A stretch of DNA of 14,887 nucleotides from an uncultured Lentisphaeria bacterium (GCA_913042885.1 CAJWLW010000092.1:1-14887); one strand, 5' to 3'; shown: positions 7,431 to 14,487, numbered from the stretch's first letter. The notes: a model not told the origin generated them from the sequence alone. A program made the numbers and translations.

Positions 7431-8228
7431 ATGCTCAGCAACGAACAATACCAGCACTTCCAGACCTTCGGCTTTATCCTCTTGCGCCAGTTCTTCAGTT
7501 CCGACGAGGTGAAGACCCTCCGCGAAGAATTCGAGAAAGGTCTTAATCTGGCCTACCAGGACCGCCCCTTCGACGGCTCCGAGCCACACTGGGTATCGCA
7601 ACTGGGTCCCGATACGCCCTTCTACGCCAGCCTGCCTGAGGACGAGCGTTTCTGGTCGATCACCGCGCAGCTCTACGGCGAAGACGCCTTCGCCATCACC
7701 GCCGACGCCCACCGCTACATCGGCGATACCCACTGGCATTTCGATCATTTCGTCGACCCCACCGAAGACTGCTACGGGGTCAAATTCGTCTTCTACCTCG
7801 ATCCCGTCGGCCCCGATAGTGGCGCCCTGCGGTTGGTGCCCGGCTCACACAAGCTTCCCCTGCATGACGACCTGCGCGAGAATATGCCGTTGATGGGTTT
7901 GAGCGTGGAAGACGTCCCCTCGTATGCCAGCACCTGCGAGCCGGTCGACGTGCTCGCCTTTGACATGCGCTGCTGGCACGCCAGCAGCGGCGGGGTCGAG
8001 GGGCGCCGCATGAGCACCTGCTGCTACTACAAAAACCCCGAGACCCCCGAGGAAAAACAAGGTGCGCGCAAACGCGCTGCACTAAACCGCAGAACAACGG
8101 ACCAATACGACCATTCCGAGACCCCGCTTTTCCATCCCCACTGGGTCGCCAACCCCCAAGGCAGCTCCCTGCGGCAAGGCTGGATCCAACGGCTGGAGGA
8201 GTTGGGTTTCTTGCAGAGGGCGGAGTGA
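7431..8228 (+). CDS. Phytanoyl-CoA dioxygenase (PhyH) family protein 2
   Basis: A 265-residue Fe(II)/2-oxoglutarate dioxygenase of the PhyH family. The N-terminus (NEQYQHFQTFGFILLRQFFS) is the standard family opening. The metal triad is H103-F-D105 (in THWHFDHF) and H183 (in DMRCWHASSGG), with R192/R193 as candidate 2-oxoglutarate ligands. The LRLVPGSHK segment between them (about 134-141) matches the family's VPGSH motif. The distal motif differs from PhyH 1 and PhyH 3 (HASSGG instead of HRSGxNRT), so it is a divergent subgroup and likely has another substrate. The ATG at 7431 has GAGG 4 bases upstream and is preferred. Starting at GTG 7353 would add 26 residues including Thr-His repeats. 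There is no signal peptide. It converges with the dehydrogenase gene, leaving only 17 bases between stop codons. Confidence 0.88.
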   Translation: MLSNEQYQHFQTFGFILLRQFFSSDEVKTLREEFEKGLNLAYQDRPFDGSEPHWVSQLGPDTPFYASLPEDERFWSITAQLYGEDAFAITADAHRYIGDTHWHFDHFVDPTEDCYGVKFVFYLDPVGPDSGALRLVPGSHKLPLHDDLRENMPLMGLSVEDVPSYASTCEPVDVLAFDMRCWHASSGGVEGRRMSTCCYYKNPETPEEKQGARKRAALNRRTTDQYDHSETPLFHPHWVANPQGSSLRQGWIQRLEELGFLQRAE

Positions 8229-8245
8229 GGCGTGGCCAAATCGAT

Positions 8246-9235
8246 TCAGGTGAGGCTGGCGGTCACTTGCGCCAAGAGCGCTTCACCCCGGGCGTAACGG
8301 TCGAGGTTGTCGGCGGCGAATTGTGCCCGCTTGCGCGAAGTGCCGTCGGTTGAACCTGCTGTGTGGGGCATGGTGAATACATTGGGCAGTTGGTAAACGT
8401 CTAAGCCGGGGTCGGGTGGTTCCTGAGTAAAGACGTCGAGTCCGGCCCCTCCCAGGCGTTTATTCACAAGGGCATTGTAGAGTGCTTGCTCGTCGACGAG
8501 CTCGCCGCGGGCGACATTTATTAGGCAGGCGGATTCTTTCATCAGGCCGATGCGCCGCGCGTCGATGGTGTGTCGGGTTTGGGGTGTCAGGTGGAGGTGC
8601 AGCGACAAATAATCGCTTTCGGCCACTACCCGGTCCAGGTCGTCGGGGCCGCCGAGGAAGTCGGGTTCGATTTCCGCGAGGATTTCTTTCTCGATGGGGC
8701 GAACGTCAATACTCCAGATCCGCAGGCCAAAGGGTTTGGCTCGTCGGGCCAGCTCCTGGGCGCTGGCACCGAAGCCGATCAGGCCGAGGGTGCGGCCGAT
8801 GAGCTCGGTGCCGGCGGGGAAATACATTTTGCCGCGGTCGAAGTTCTGCCGGGCTTCGTTGTAACAGTGTGCGTGCATGAGGATGAACATCATGGCACTC
8901 TGGGCCATGGCCACACTGCTGAGCTGTCCAGGGGCATGGGCGAGCAGCAGTCCGGTCCCGAGAATGCCCTCGACATCGATGTGATCGAGACCGGTGGTTT
9001 GCGCCTGGAGAAATTTGACACCGGCTTCAACAGCTACCGCCACCAGGTCCAGGCTGATATTGCCCCCCAGGTCGACAATCACTTCGATGCCCTCGAATTG
9101 CGGCGCGGCCGGTTGGTCGCGGTCGAAGGTTCGCAGTTGGTGGCGGGTGCTTATGGCCTCGATGATATCGGCACTCCAGGGCGTCGCCAGCTCGGTGACC
9201 GGATGGGGAAGGAAAAGGACATTGAGTTTGCGCAT
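8246..9235 (-). CDS. D-2-hydroxyacid dehydrogenase (NAD-dependent, 2-hacid_dh family)
   Basis: This 329-residue protein has the layout of D-isomer-specific 2-hydroxyacid dehydrogenases (phosphoglycerate, glycerate and formate dehydrogenase relatives), which interconvert 2-oxoacids and D-2-hydroxyacids. The Rossmann motif is TLGLIGFGASAQELA; its third Gly is replaced by Ala (G154, G156, A159). D177 (RIWSIDVRP) should select NAD over NADP. The catalytic residues are present: R243 (NVARGELVD), E272 (DVFTQEPPD) and H291 (TMPHTAGST). The substrate cannot be told; D-glycerate, glyoxylate or a sugar-derived acid would fit the setting. The start at 9235 has GGAG about 9 bases upstream. A tiny ORF with a strong ribosome binding site (9278-9355) precedes it on the same strand. 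It converges with PhyH dioxygenase 2. Confidence 0.9.
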   Translation of the reverse strand: MRKLNVLFLPHPVTELATPWSADIIEAISTRHQLRTFDRDQPAAPQFEGIEVIVDLGGNISLDLVAVAVEAGVKFLQAQTTGLDHIDVEGILGTGLLLAHAPGQLSSVAMAQSAMMFILMHAHCYNEARQNFDRGKMYFPAGTELIGRTLGLIGFGASAQELARRAKPFGLRIWSIDVRPIEKEILAEIEPDFLGGPDDLDRVVAESDYLSLHLHLTPQTRHTIDARRIGLMKESACLINVARGELVDEQALYNALVNKRLGGAGLDVFTQEPPDPGLDVYQLPNVFTMPHTAGSTDGTSRKRAQFAADNLDRYARGEALLAQVTASLT

Positions 9236-9573
9236 GGCGAAGTTCTCCGATGAATGGGTACGTTTCAGGTTATAAGATCAGTGCCGATATTTTCTTGGAA
9301 CGCCGTCGTTTCTTCGGTCTTGGTAACGGTGAGCGTAACGCTTGACCTGGAACATAGACTCTCCTATCACTGGATGCGAAAACCGTCGTCGATTAAAAAC
9401 GATTGCCTGTTGAGTTAGGATGGGGGATGACCCAGAAGCAGGTGTCTTCGCCGACGTCATCGAGTTATCTATCTTTATCCGGAATCGGACTCCGTCCGGG
9501 GTTACCCTTTTGAGATTGCGATTGGCCTTGCAAAAGGATAACTTCCGCTGGTTACAACTAAGGGGTATGTATC
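9236..9573. promoter_or_regulatory. Divergent intergenic region between dehydrogenase and epimerase-like gene
   Basis: This 338-base gap separates a minus-strand and a plus-strand gene, so both promoters should lie here. Direct repeats GTAACG occur at 9323-9328 and 9335-9340 within TAACGG-TGAGC-GTAACGC; CGATT is also repeated (CGATT-AAAAA-CGATT, about 9389-9403). The palindrome CGGACTCCG lies near 9486. The epimerase ribosome binding site AAGGGG (9560-9565) is 8 bases before its ATG. The stretch also holds the 25-codon ORF at 9278-9355. It looks AT-richer than the genes to the left. No RNA gene was seen. Confidence 0.4.
9278..9355 (-). CDS. Possible small basic peptide (25 residues)
   Basis: This is a short ORF whose ATG is preceded by AGGAG (9361-9365, minus strand) at the ideal spacing of 5 bases, better than that of the downstream dehydrogenase. 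The product is strongly basic and aromatic: MFQVKRYAHRYQDR, then NDGVPRKYRH. I recognise no family. It ends 42 bases before the dehydrogenase start on the same strand, so it could be a leader peptide or short upstream cistron. It may equally be a chance ORF or the remnant of a longer gene. Confidence 0.3.
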   Translation of the reverse strand: MFQVKRYAHRYQDRRNDGVPRKYRH

Positions 9574-10467
9574 ATGGCTTTTAAGTATTCGGTGTCCGGC
9601 CTCACCCTCGGCTTTTCTGGGTACGACTTTGCCGAAGAACCTGAAATCATCTTGGCGGCAATCAAGAATGCCGGGTTCGATGGGATCGACGTATTTGACA
9701 ACCCGCAGAAGCGCAACGCAGAACAGTTGCGAAAAGCGGCAAATTCCCTCGACCTGGCGGTCCCGGAAGTGTTGGGCAATTGGGGAGGGGATGGCAGGGA
9801 CCTGGCGGGAGGGGATGAAAAGACCAGGGAGGAAGCGGTCGAGTATGCGAAAGAGGCCATTGATTACTGTGTCGATCTGGGGTCCCCGGTGTTTGGCTTT
9901 TGTCTCCCCCAGCCCGGCGCAAGCGAGGCACCTATTTCCGTACTGCCTGTAGAGACGCTGAAAGGCAATATTGTCGACGGACTCAAAAAAATATGCACGT
10001 ACGCTGCCGAACGAAACGTAACAGTTGCCGTTGAGCCGTTAAACTGTTATGAAAGTTATCCCTGTTTGATGAATACCCTTACTGAAACAATGAAGGTGAT
10101 TGAGGAACTGGATTGCGACAATATCGGTCTTCAACCCGACGTGTTTCATATGAATATAGGAGAAAATTCGATTACAGACGCGATAAAAACCTTTAAGGAT
10201 CACATTGTGACGTTTCACATGAACGAAACCAACCACTTCAAATTCGGAACCGGCCACGCCGACGTCAAGGCGATCATGCAAACGCTGAAGGAAATAGGGT
10301 TTTCCGGGTACATGACTGTATACATGCCGTTGATGACGAGGGAACTTTTCAACATGGCTTTCCGCGGCATTGTCGACGAAGGCACGACACCTGAGAAACC
10401 CGATTTGGACACGCTTCTGACTGAAACGATCGGGTATATGAGAAGCGTGGAAGCCGAGATCGGGTAA
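9574..10467 (+). CDS. Xylose isomerase-like TIM-barrel epimerase (D-tagatose/D-psicose 3-epimerase-like), altered active site
   Basis: This 297-residue barrel has the family order: AGFDGIDVFD (strand 2), LAVPEVLGNWG (strand 3), SPVFGFCLPQP (strand 4), VTVAVEPLN with E154, IGLQPDVFHMNIGE with D189, IVTFHMNETNH with H215, and FSGYMTVYMPLM. By spacing these match Glu152, Asp185, His211 and Glu246 of the D-tagatose/psicose 3-epimerase family. The fourth ligand and catalytic base, Glu246, is Met here (M251). The protein may have lost epimerase activity, use another residue, or act as a different enzyme. The start is supported by AAGGGG 8 bases upstream. Codons and base composition look AT-richer than neighbours: 10141-10200 has about 32% GC, while 4021-4080 in the GH127-like gene has about 72%. 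This could mean recent transfer. It converges with the SUMF1-like gene. Confidence 0.82.
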   Translation: MAFKYSVSGLTLGFSGYDFAEEPEIILAAIKNAGFDGIDVFDNPQKRNAEQLRKAANSLDLAVPEVLGNWGGDGRDLAGGDEKTREEAVEYAKEAIDYCVDLGSPVFGFCLPQPGASEAPISVLPVETLKGNIVDGLKKICTYAAERNVTVAVEPLNCYESYPCLMNTLTETMKVIEELDCDNIGLQPDVFHMNIGENSITDAIKTFKDHIVTFHMNETNHFKFGTGHADVKAIMQTLKEIGFSGYMTVYMPLMTRELFNMAFRGIVDEGTTPEKPDLDTLLTETIGYMRSVEAEIG

Positions 10468-10587
10468 GAAGAAGGTCGCTTCCCAATCCGGGCCCAGGAC
10501 AAAGCCGGGGCTGGGCGTCGAGCCCAACCTGGACGCGATCCGTCAGTCTCTCGTGGATGTGGAAATCAAAGTCGCGGGACGGGCGAT
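10468..10587. other. Convergent intergenic gap with alternative hairpins
   Basis: This lies between two converging genes and is the natural place for terminators. GCCCAG (10492-10497) can pair with CTGGGC (10511-10516), and TGGGC (10512-10516) can instead pair with GCCCA (10522-10526). The two hairpins are mutually exclusive. AAATC (10563-10567) and GATTT (10585-10589) form a further weak inverted repeat. There is no T tract, so this is at best a non-canonical bidirectional terminator. Confidence 0.3.
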
Positions 10588-11493
10588 TTATTCAACGGCG
10601 GCAGTGTGATCAATCGCAAGAACCGTCCGGAACCCGATCTCGGCACTGGCATTGACCGGTGCGGTGTTATAGCGTGAACCGCTTTGACAATGGACCGGAT
10701 GGTAACTCCAACAGCCACCCCGGACCACCTTCGTCATCTTGCCGTCGAGCCGCGGCGAGCCGTCCGTCGGCGGTTTGCCGAACCTGTCGACTTGGGAGTG
10801 TTGAACGAAGTCGTCTGCCACCCACTCCGCGGCGTTGCCCAGCATGTCGTATAGCCCCCAGGGATTCGGCAGCTTGCCGGCTACCGAATGGGTATTGTAC
10901 TCCTTGCTGGTGTTGGCCCATCCGTGGTCGGCGAACGCATCCTGGTCCTCGCCGAAATAATATTTTGTCGTCGTGTTTGCCCGACAGGCGTATTCCCATT
11001 GCGAATCGCTGGGCAGGGCCAGGCCCGCCCAGCGGCAAAATGCTGTCGCGTTTTTCCAGCTTACCCACACCACGGGGTAGTCATCTTCCTGCGACATGAT
11101 GCTCTTCCCACGCCAGTGCCTCAGGTACATGTCATAGAAGGGATCCGGGTCTATGTCACCCTTGCCGTCGTAACCGGATGCCTCGACGAACCGGCGGTAG
11201 TGCGCGTTGGTTACCTCCGTCTTTCCCATGTAAAACGGCATGCTTATGGTCACGTGATACGCCTTTGTACCCGCTCCCAGCGGCAGCTTGCCACCCCCCA
11301 TCGTGAGGTCGCCGGCCGGCACCAGGATCATCTCCATGGCCGTCTTGTCGTGGATGATCTTATCCGCGTAGCCCTCGAAAGATGCCTTTGCACCCGCTGT
11401 TGCACGGCACCCGGCGGGAACCTTCAATGCCTGTGCCTCAACCATCGTCCCGGCACCGGACAGGACCAGTATCGCTGCAATGACGCGCCTCAT
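10588..11493 (-). CDS. Exported SUMF1/FGE-sulfatase-domain protein (formylglycine-generating enzyme-like, probably not catalytic)
   Basis: A 301-residue protein with an N-terminal signal peptide (MRRVIAAILVLSGAGTMVEA, likely cut near residue 20), so it is exported. The rest is an FGE-sulfatase (PF03781-like) C-type-lectin-fold domain: MILVPAGDLTMGG (about 55-67), KTEVTNAHYRRF, VVWVSWKNATAFCRWAG, LPSDSQWEYACRA, GLYDMLGNAAEWVAD (213-227), VVRGGCWSY (256-264) and GFR (287-289). In true formylglycine-generating enzymes two Cys spaced by five residues bind copper and do the oxidation. Here the first position is Y264 and only the second, C269, is present, so sulfatase maturation is unlikely. A binding or structural role is possible. 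The start ATG overlaps the stop of the upstream DUF6259-like gene (ATGA, 11490-11493), which implies translational coupling and a shared role outside the inner membrane. Confidence 0.87.
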   Translation of the reverse strand: MRRVIAAILVLSGAGTMVEAQALKVPAGCRATAGAKASFEGYADKIIHDKTAMEMILVPAGDLTMGGGKLPLGAGTKAYHVTISMPFYMGKTEVTNAHYRRFVEASGYDGKGDIDPDPFYDMYLRHWRGKSIMSQEDDYPVVWVSWKNATAFCRWAGLALPSDSQWEYACRANTTTKYYFGEDQDAFADHGWANTSKEYNTHSVAGKLPNPWGLYDMLGNAAEWVADDFVQHSQVDRFGKPPTDGSPRLDGKMTKVVRGGCWSYHPVHCQSGSRYNTAPVNASAEIGFRTVLAIDHTAAVE

Positions 11494-14300
11494 GGTATCA
11501 CCTCCAGTTTAAGAGCAATCAGGCCCCATGACTCGATACTCATGGTTTTTGTCAAGACGCCACCGGCCCATTCGCCAATGATCTTTTCGCCTTCCGGTGT
11601 CCATAGCGACACCTTCAATTTCCGGTCGGGGCCAATGCCGACAATCTCATTGAGATCGTGCGTCCAGGTGAACTTGTGCGTCTTCTTGTCGTAGTTCAGA
11701 AAGAATAGCCCGACCGTCCCGTCGGGTGCTCGCCAGGCGCTGCCTGCGACGGCCGGCACCGGGAAGGCAGCCTGATATTGCCCGCATGGGCTGCCGGGCA
11801 GGATCGGCAGGTCCCCCTCGATCTTCGGCGGCCGCAGCATTTCACCATACCCCAGGTAGGGCCTGGCGAACTGGGCGTGACACCACAGGAGTTTTCTGTA
11901 GTAGGGCCCCATGTCACCAAAGTGGCCACTGCCCAGCCAGGGCATGATATTGTTTTCCCCATTCTGGGTTCCGGTCAGCCACCAACGCCCGAGCGTCTGC
12001 GGGGTGGAGCAGTTCTGCACGCCACCGAATACCTGTGTGTACCCATGATACACTGCGAAATAAACCGGGGTGTCGGAGGCAACAGAGCCTGAGTGCACGG
12101 TGTCGACGACGTCAATGCACCACTCCGCCGCGTCCTCTGCACTGATCATTATCTCCGGATCCAGCTTCTTGCATTCTCGGCGCACGTCTTCGTACTGTCC
12201 ATGCACCGCCTTTGCCCAGTAGTCACCGCCGGCGATGGCATGGCCGTGATCGGTGTTGAAGCAATCTTCCGTGTGGTTGGTGAAATAGTCAAAGTAGAGG
12301 CCGGAAACCCCGTATTTCCCCACCAGGGTCGTCGAGAGTGTAACCATTTTATTTCGCCACACCTTGGTGGCGGGACAAATCCCTGCAGACAGGTCATGGC
12401 TGCCCGCATAGGTCTCCGGCACAATCCCCTGTTCCATTAGCAAGCCCGCTTTTTTCCCATCTTCCATCCGGTAGCTTTCAAGTGTGGTGTTCCACAGCCA
12501 CCCGATGATGTAGTTCACGACCCGGATGTCCTTCGCACGCAAATTTTTCACGAGCTGCGCATAGTTCGCCGAGCCAATTCGCGGGGGCAGGTACTCGGGA
12601 TTGGAATGGTGGTCGTAACCGGGCATGTAACCGTAATCATGGAGGATGACGTTCGGCAGGTTGAAGAACTCCCGATGCAGGTCCACGAGACCGATTTCCG
12701 CCTCGTTGTTCATGCGGTTGTTCGACCAGTACGCCAGGTTGAGCAGCCACTTTGGATAATCGTCCCGCGCATGGATGGGCCCCTTCCTGCACCACGGCGC
12801 CGTCAACGCCCACTTTCGGTAAATGCGCGCCGCGTTAAACCAGTCGCCTTGAAACGGGCCCACCACCAGGTCGCCGGGACTGCTGTAGTCGAGCACCATT
12901 TTTTCGGCACCCCAGTTGAGCACCGGGTGGGAAATGGAAAAGGTCAGCGTCTTGCGGTCCGCATCCGGCGTCCAGTCGAAATGTTTCCGATTGGCCTGAC
13001 CGTCCTCCTCGGCACAGTAGAGACCCCGTCCATCTCCCAGGAGCGCCGTGAACTGCATCGATCCTCCCGGATACTTGAAGCCGACCGGGGCGCCTTTAAG
13101 AAGCGGGGATTCTTTCACGTCACCCATCGCTTGGGTATGGAGTATCTGGTCCGCCGCCGCCCCCTTGGTCATGGGCAGGATCCCCGACACCAAAGGATGC
13201 GTCACGGTCACCAGTCCCGTACCTTCACCTGTCACCTCGGCCAGTATCCGCGACCGCGCCAGGCTTTCGCCGGCCTTCAACCGTGCCACGACCGTGACCT
13301 GCAGGTCCGCCAGAGACCAGGTGAACGAGAGCTTGCCCTCACCATTGTCCGCCTCGACGGTCACCTCACAGGGCACGCCTGCATTTGTATAAGACAGGCG
13401 CTGTCCATCCGCTTTCTTCACGTCCACCTGCCACGCAGTTGCCTTTGACTCGTCGATCCGCAGCAGTTCCTTTTCCGATATCGAATCATGGAGCCTCAAC
13501 ATGCCGCTGCCGTTTTCACCCCGCGCCCACAAAACCGTTACCTGTTCATTGCGCAGGTAGGGATATCCATCCAGCATCCCGGCCTCGACGCCCGCCGACC
13601 GCTTTGCGTTCGGGTCTGTTTTGGTCATCAGCGTTGCGAGCCAGGCATCTTGTATCGCCTGGGCTTTGACGATTCCTTTCGCCGCAGCGGATTCGACGGC
13701 GGCCGGTGTCGGGTTGAAATCCCACAGGGAAAAGTCATCCACCCGAATGACCCCGCCTTTGCCGCCTTGCCCTTGGGGGGAGAAGCTTATCATCGTGCTG
13801 TAGAAATCCTCAGGCGTGGTGGATGCCTGGGCAGTGAACTCACTGGATATGTACGTCCACTTTCCCTCGACCTTCATATTGCAATACAGATCCTCGCGGT
13901 CCTGGTTCGTATCGTTTTTCTGTCGCCGGACAATCAGGCTTTCGATCGGGCCGTCCGGCGTGCCGCCCGCGACAATCTTGTACCAGGCTGAAATCCGGTA
14001 TTTCTTGCCGCCTTCCAGGCCGAACACCTGTACCCGAATGAAGTTGTTGCAGGCAAATGCATCCGTGGTCTCGAACTGCAGCGATCGTTTGCCAGCAGAG
14101 CCTGGACGGGTGTCGTCGCTGGATGAATAGACGACGCCGACAGGGCCTGCGCCCTTGCAGTGCCACAGTATCCAGTCCGATACGCCCGCCTCGAAGTCGC
14201 CCTGCGGGAGCATCTCTATCCCCGGTTCCGCATCCGCCGCCAGGGATGTCAGCAACACCGCGGCAATCACGGCCATGCGGGAAATGCCATTTTTGGTCAT
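11490..14300 (-). CDS. Exported DUF6259-like putative glycoside hydrolase with N-terminal carbohydrate-binding-like domain
   Basis: This 936-residue protein begins with a signal peptide (TKNGISRMAVIAAVLLTSLA, cut near ADA-EPG). Residues about 27-195 resemble a CBM4/9 or galactose-binding-like jelly roll (MLPQGDFEAGVSDWILW at its start, VIRVDDFSLWDF at its end). A beta-sandwich region follows to about residue 485. Next is a TIM-barrel-like part with WFNAARIYRKWAL (487-499), GLYFDYF (D671), TDHGHAIAGGDYW and MISAEDAAEWCID (E722, E726). This pattern matches what I recall of DUF6259, a presumed glycosidase family without characterised members known to me; D671 and E722 or E726 are candidate catalytic acids. 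The start at 14300 is chosen over 14339 because AAGGAG lies 6 bases upstream and the signal peptide then begins normally. Both ends overlap neighbouring ORFs by ATGA. Confidence 0.8.
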   Translation of the reverse strand: MTKNGISRMAVIAAVLLTSLAADAEPGIEMLPQGDFEAGVSDWILWHCKGAGPVGVVYSSSDDTRPGSAGKRSLQFETTDAFACNNFIRVQVFGLEGGKKYRISAWYKIVAGGTPDGPIESLIVRRQKNDTNQDREDLYCNMKVEGKWTYISSEFTAQASTTPEDFYSTMISFSPQGQGGKGGVIRVDDFSLWDFNPTPAAVESAAAKGIVKAQAIQDAWLATLMTKTDPNAKRSAGVEAGMLDGYPYLRNEQVTVLWARGENGSGMLRLHDSISEKELLRIDESKATAWQVDVKKADGQRLSYTNAGVPCEVTVEADNGEGKLSFTWSLADLQVTVVARLKAGESLARSRILAEVTGEGTGLVTVTHPLVSGILPMTKGAAADQILHTQAMGDVKESPLLKGAPVGFKYPGGSMQFTALLGDGRGLYCAEEDGQANRKHFDWTPDADRKTLTFSISHPVLNWGAEKMVLDYSSPGDLVVGPFQGDWFNAARIYRKWALTAPWCRKGPIHARDDYPKWLLNLAYWSNNRMNNEAEIGLVDLHREFFNLPNVILHDYGYMPGYDHHSNPEYLPPRIGSANYAQLVKNLRAKDIRVVNYIIGWLWNTTLESYRMEDGKKAGLLMEQGIVPETYAGSHDLSAGICPATKVWRNKMVTLSTTLVGKYGVSGLYFDYFTNHTEDCFNTDHGHAIAGGDYWAKAVHGQYEDVRRECKKLDPEIMISAEDAAEWCIDVVDTVHSGSVASDTPVYFAVYHGYTQVFGGVQNCSTPQTLGRWWLTGTQNGENNIMPWLGSGHFGDMGPYYRKLLWCHAQFARPYLGYGEMLRPPKIEGDLPILPGSPCGQYQAAFPVPAVAGSAWRAPDGTVGLFFLNYDKKTHKFTWTHDLNEIVGIGPDRKLKVSLWTPEGEKIIGEWAGGVLTKTMSIESWGLIALKLEVIP

Positions 14301-14306
14301 ACCAAG

Positions 14307-14312
14307 CTCCTT
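14307..14312 (-). promoter_or_regulatory. Ribosome binding site of the DUF6259-like gene
   Basis: AAGGAG on the minus strand lies 6 bases before the ATG at 14300. It sets the start there instead of at the in-frame upstream ATGs (14339, 14318), which have no comparable site. Confidence 0.8.
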
Positions 14313-14328
14313 TTGCATGTCGCCTCGT

Positions 14329-14350
14329 CCATTCGACAAGTAGCGAATGG
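14329..14350. promoter_or_regulatory. Perfect inverted repeat upstream of the DUF6259-like gene
   Basis: The arms CCATTCG (14329-14335) and CGAATGG (14344-14350) are separated by 8 bases. They lie 29-50 bases upstream of the DUF6259-like start and inside the short PhyH remnant. The element could be an operator for an internal promoter or an RNA hairpin. The sequence just beyond it is AT-rich, with TATATT at 14376-14381 on the minus strand, but no good -35/-10 pair is visible. Confidence 0.3.
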
Positions 14351-14487
14351 CACTGCGTTACGTCCGTTAGCTCTCAATATATCGTTTCTCAACCTTTTTC
14401 CCTGAAGATCCCGGGTCACAGCTCGCGGCACGATATTGCGGGCTATGGGGAAGCTTTCGCGATGGAATTGTTCGAGTTGGGCTTGCG

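Noticed and set aside
8570..9253. Plus-strand ORF (227 codons) opposite the dehydrogenase
   Set aside because: It is a mirror of the dehydrogenase coding sequence, which has its full catalytic set on the minus strand.
12606..13448. Plus-strand ORF (280 codons) inside the DUF6259-like gene
   Set aside because: It is a shadow frame opposite a well-supported gene, with no domain or ribosome binding site.
14301..14339. Earlier start of the DUF6259-like protein
   Set aside because: It would put 13 extra residues before a standard signal peptide and ignore the strong AAGGAG spaced for the ATG at 14300.
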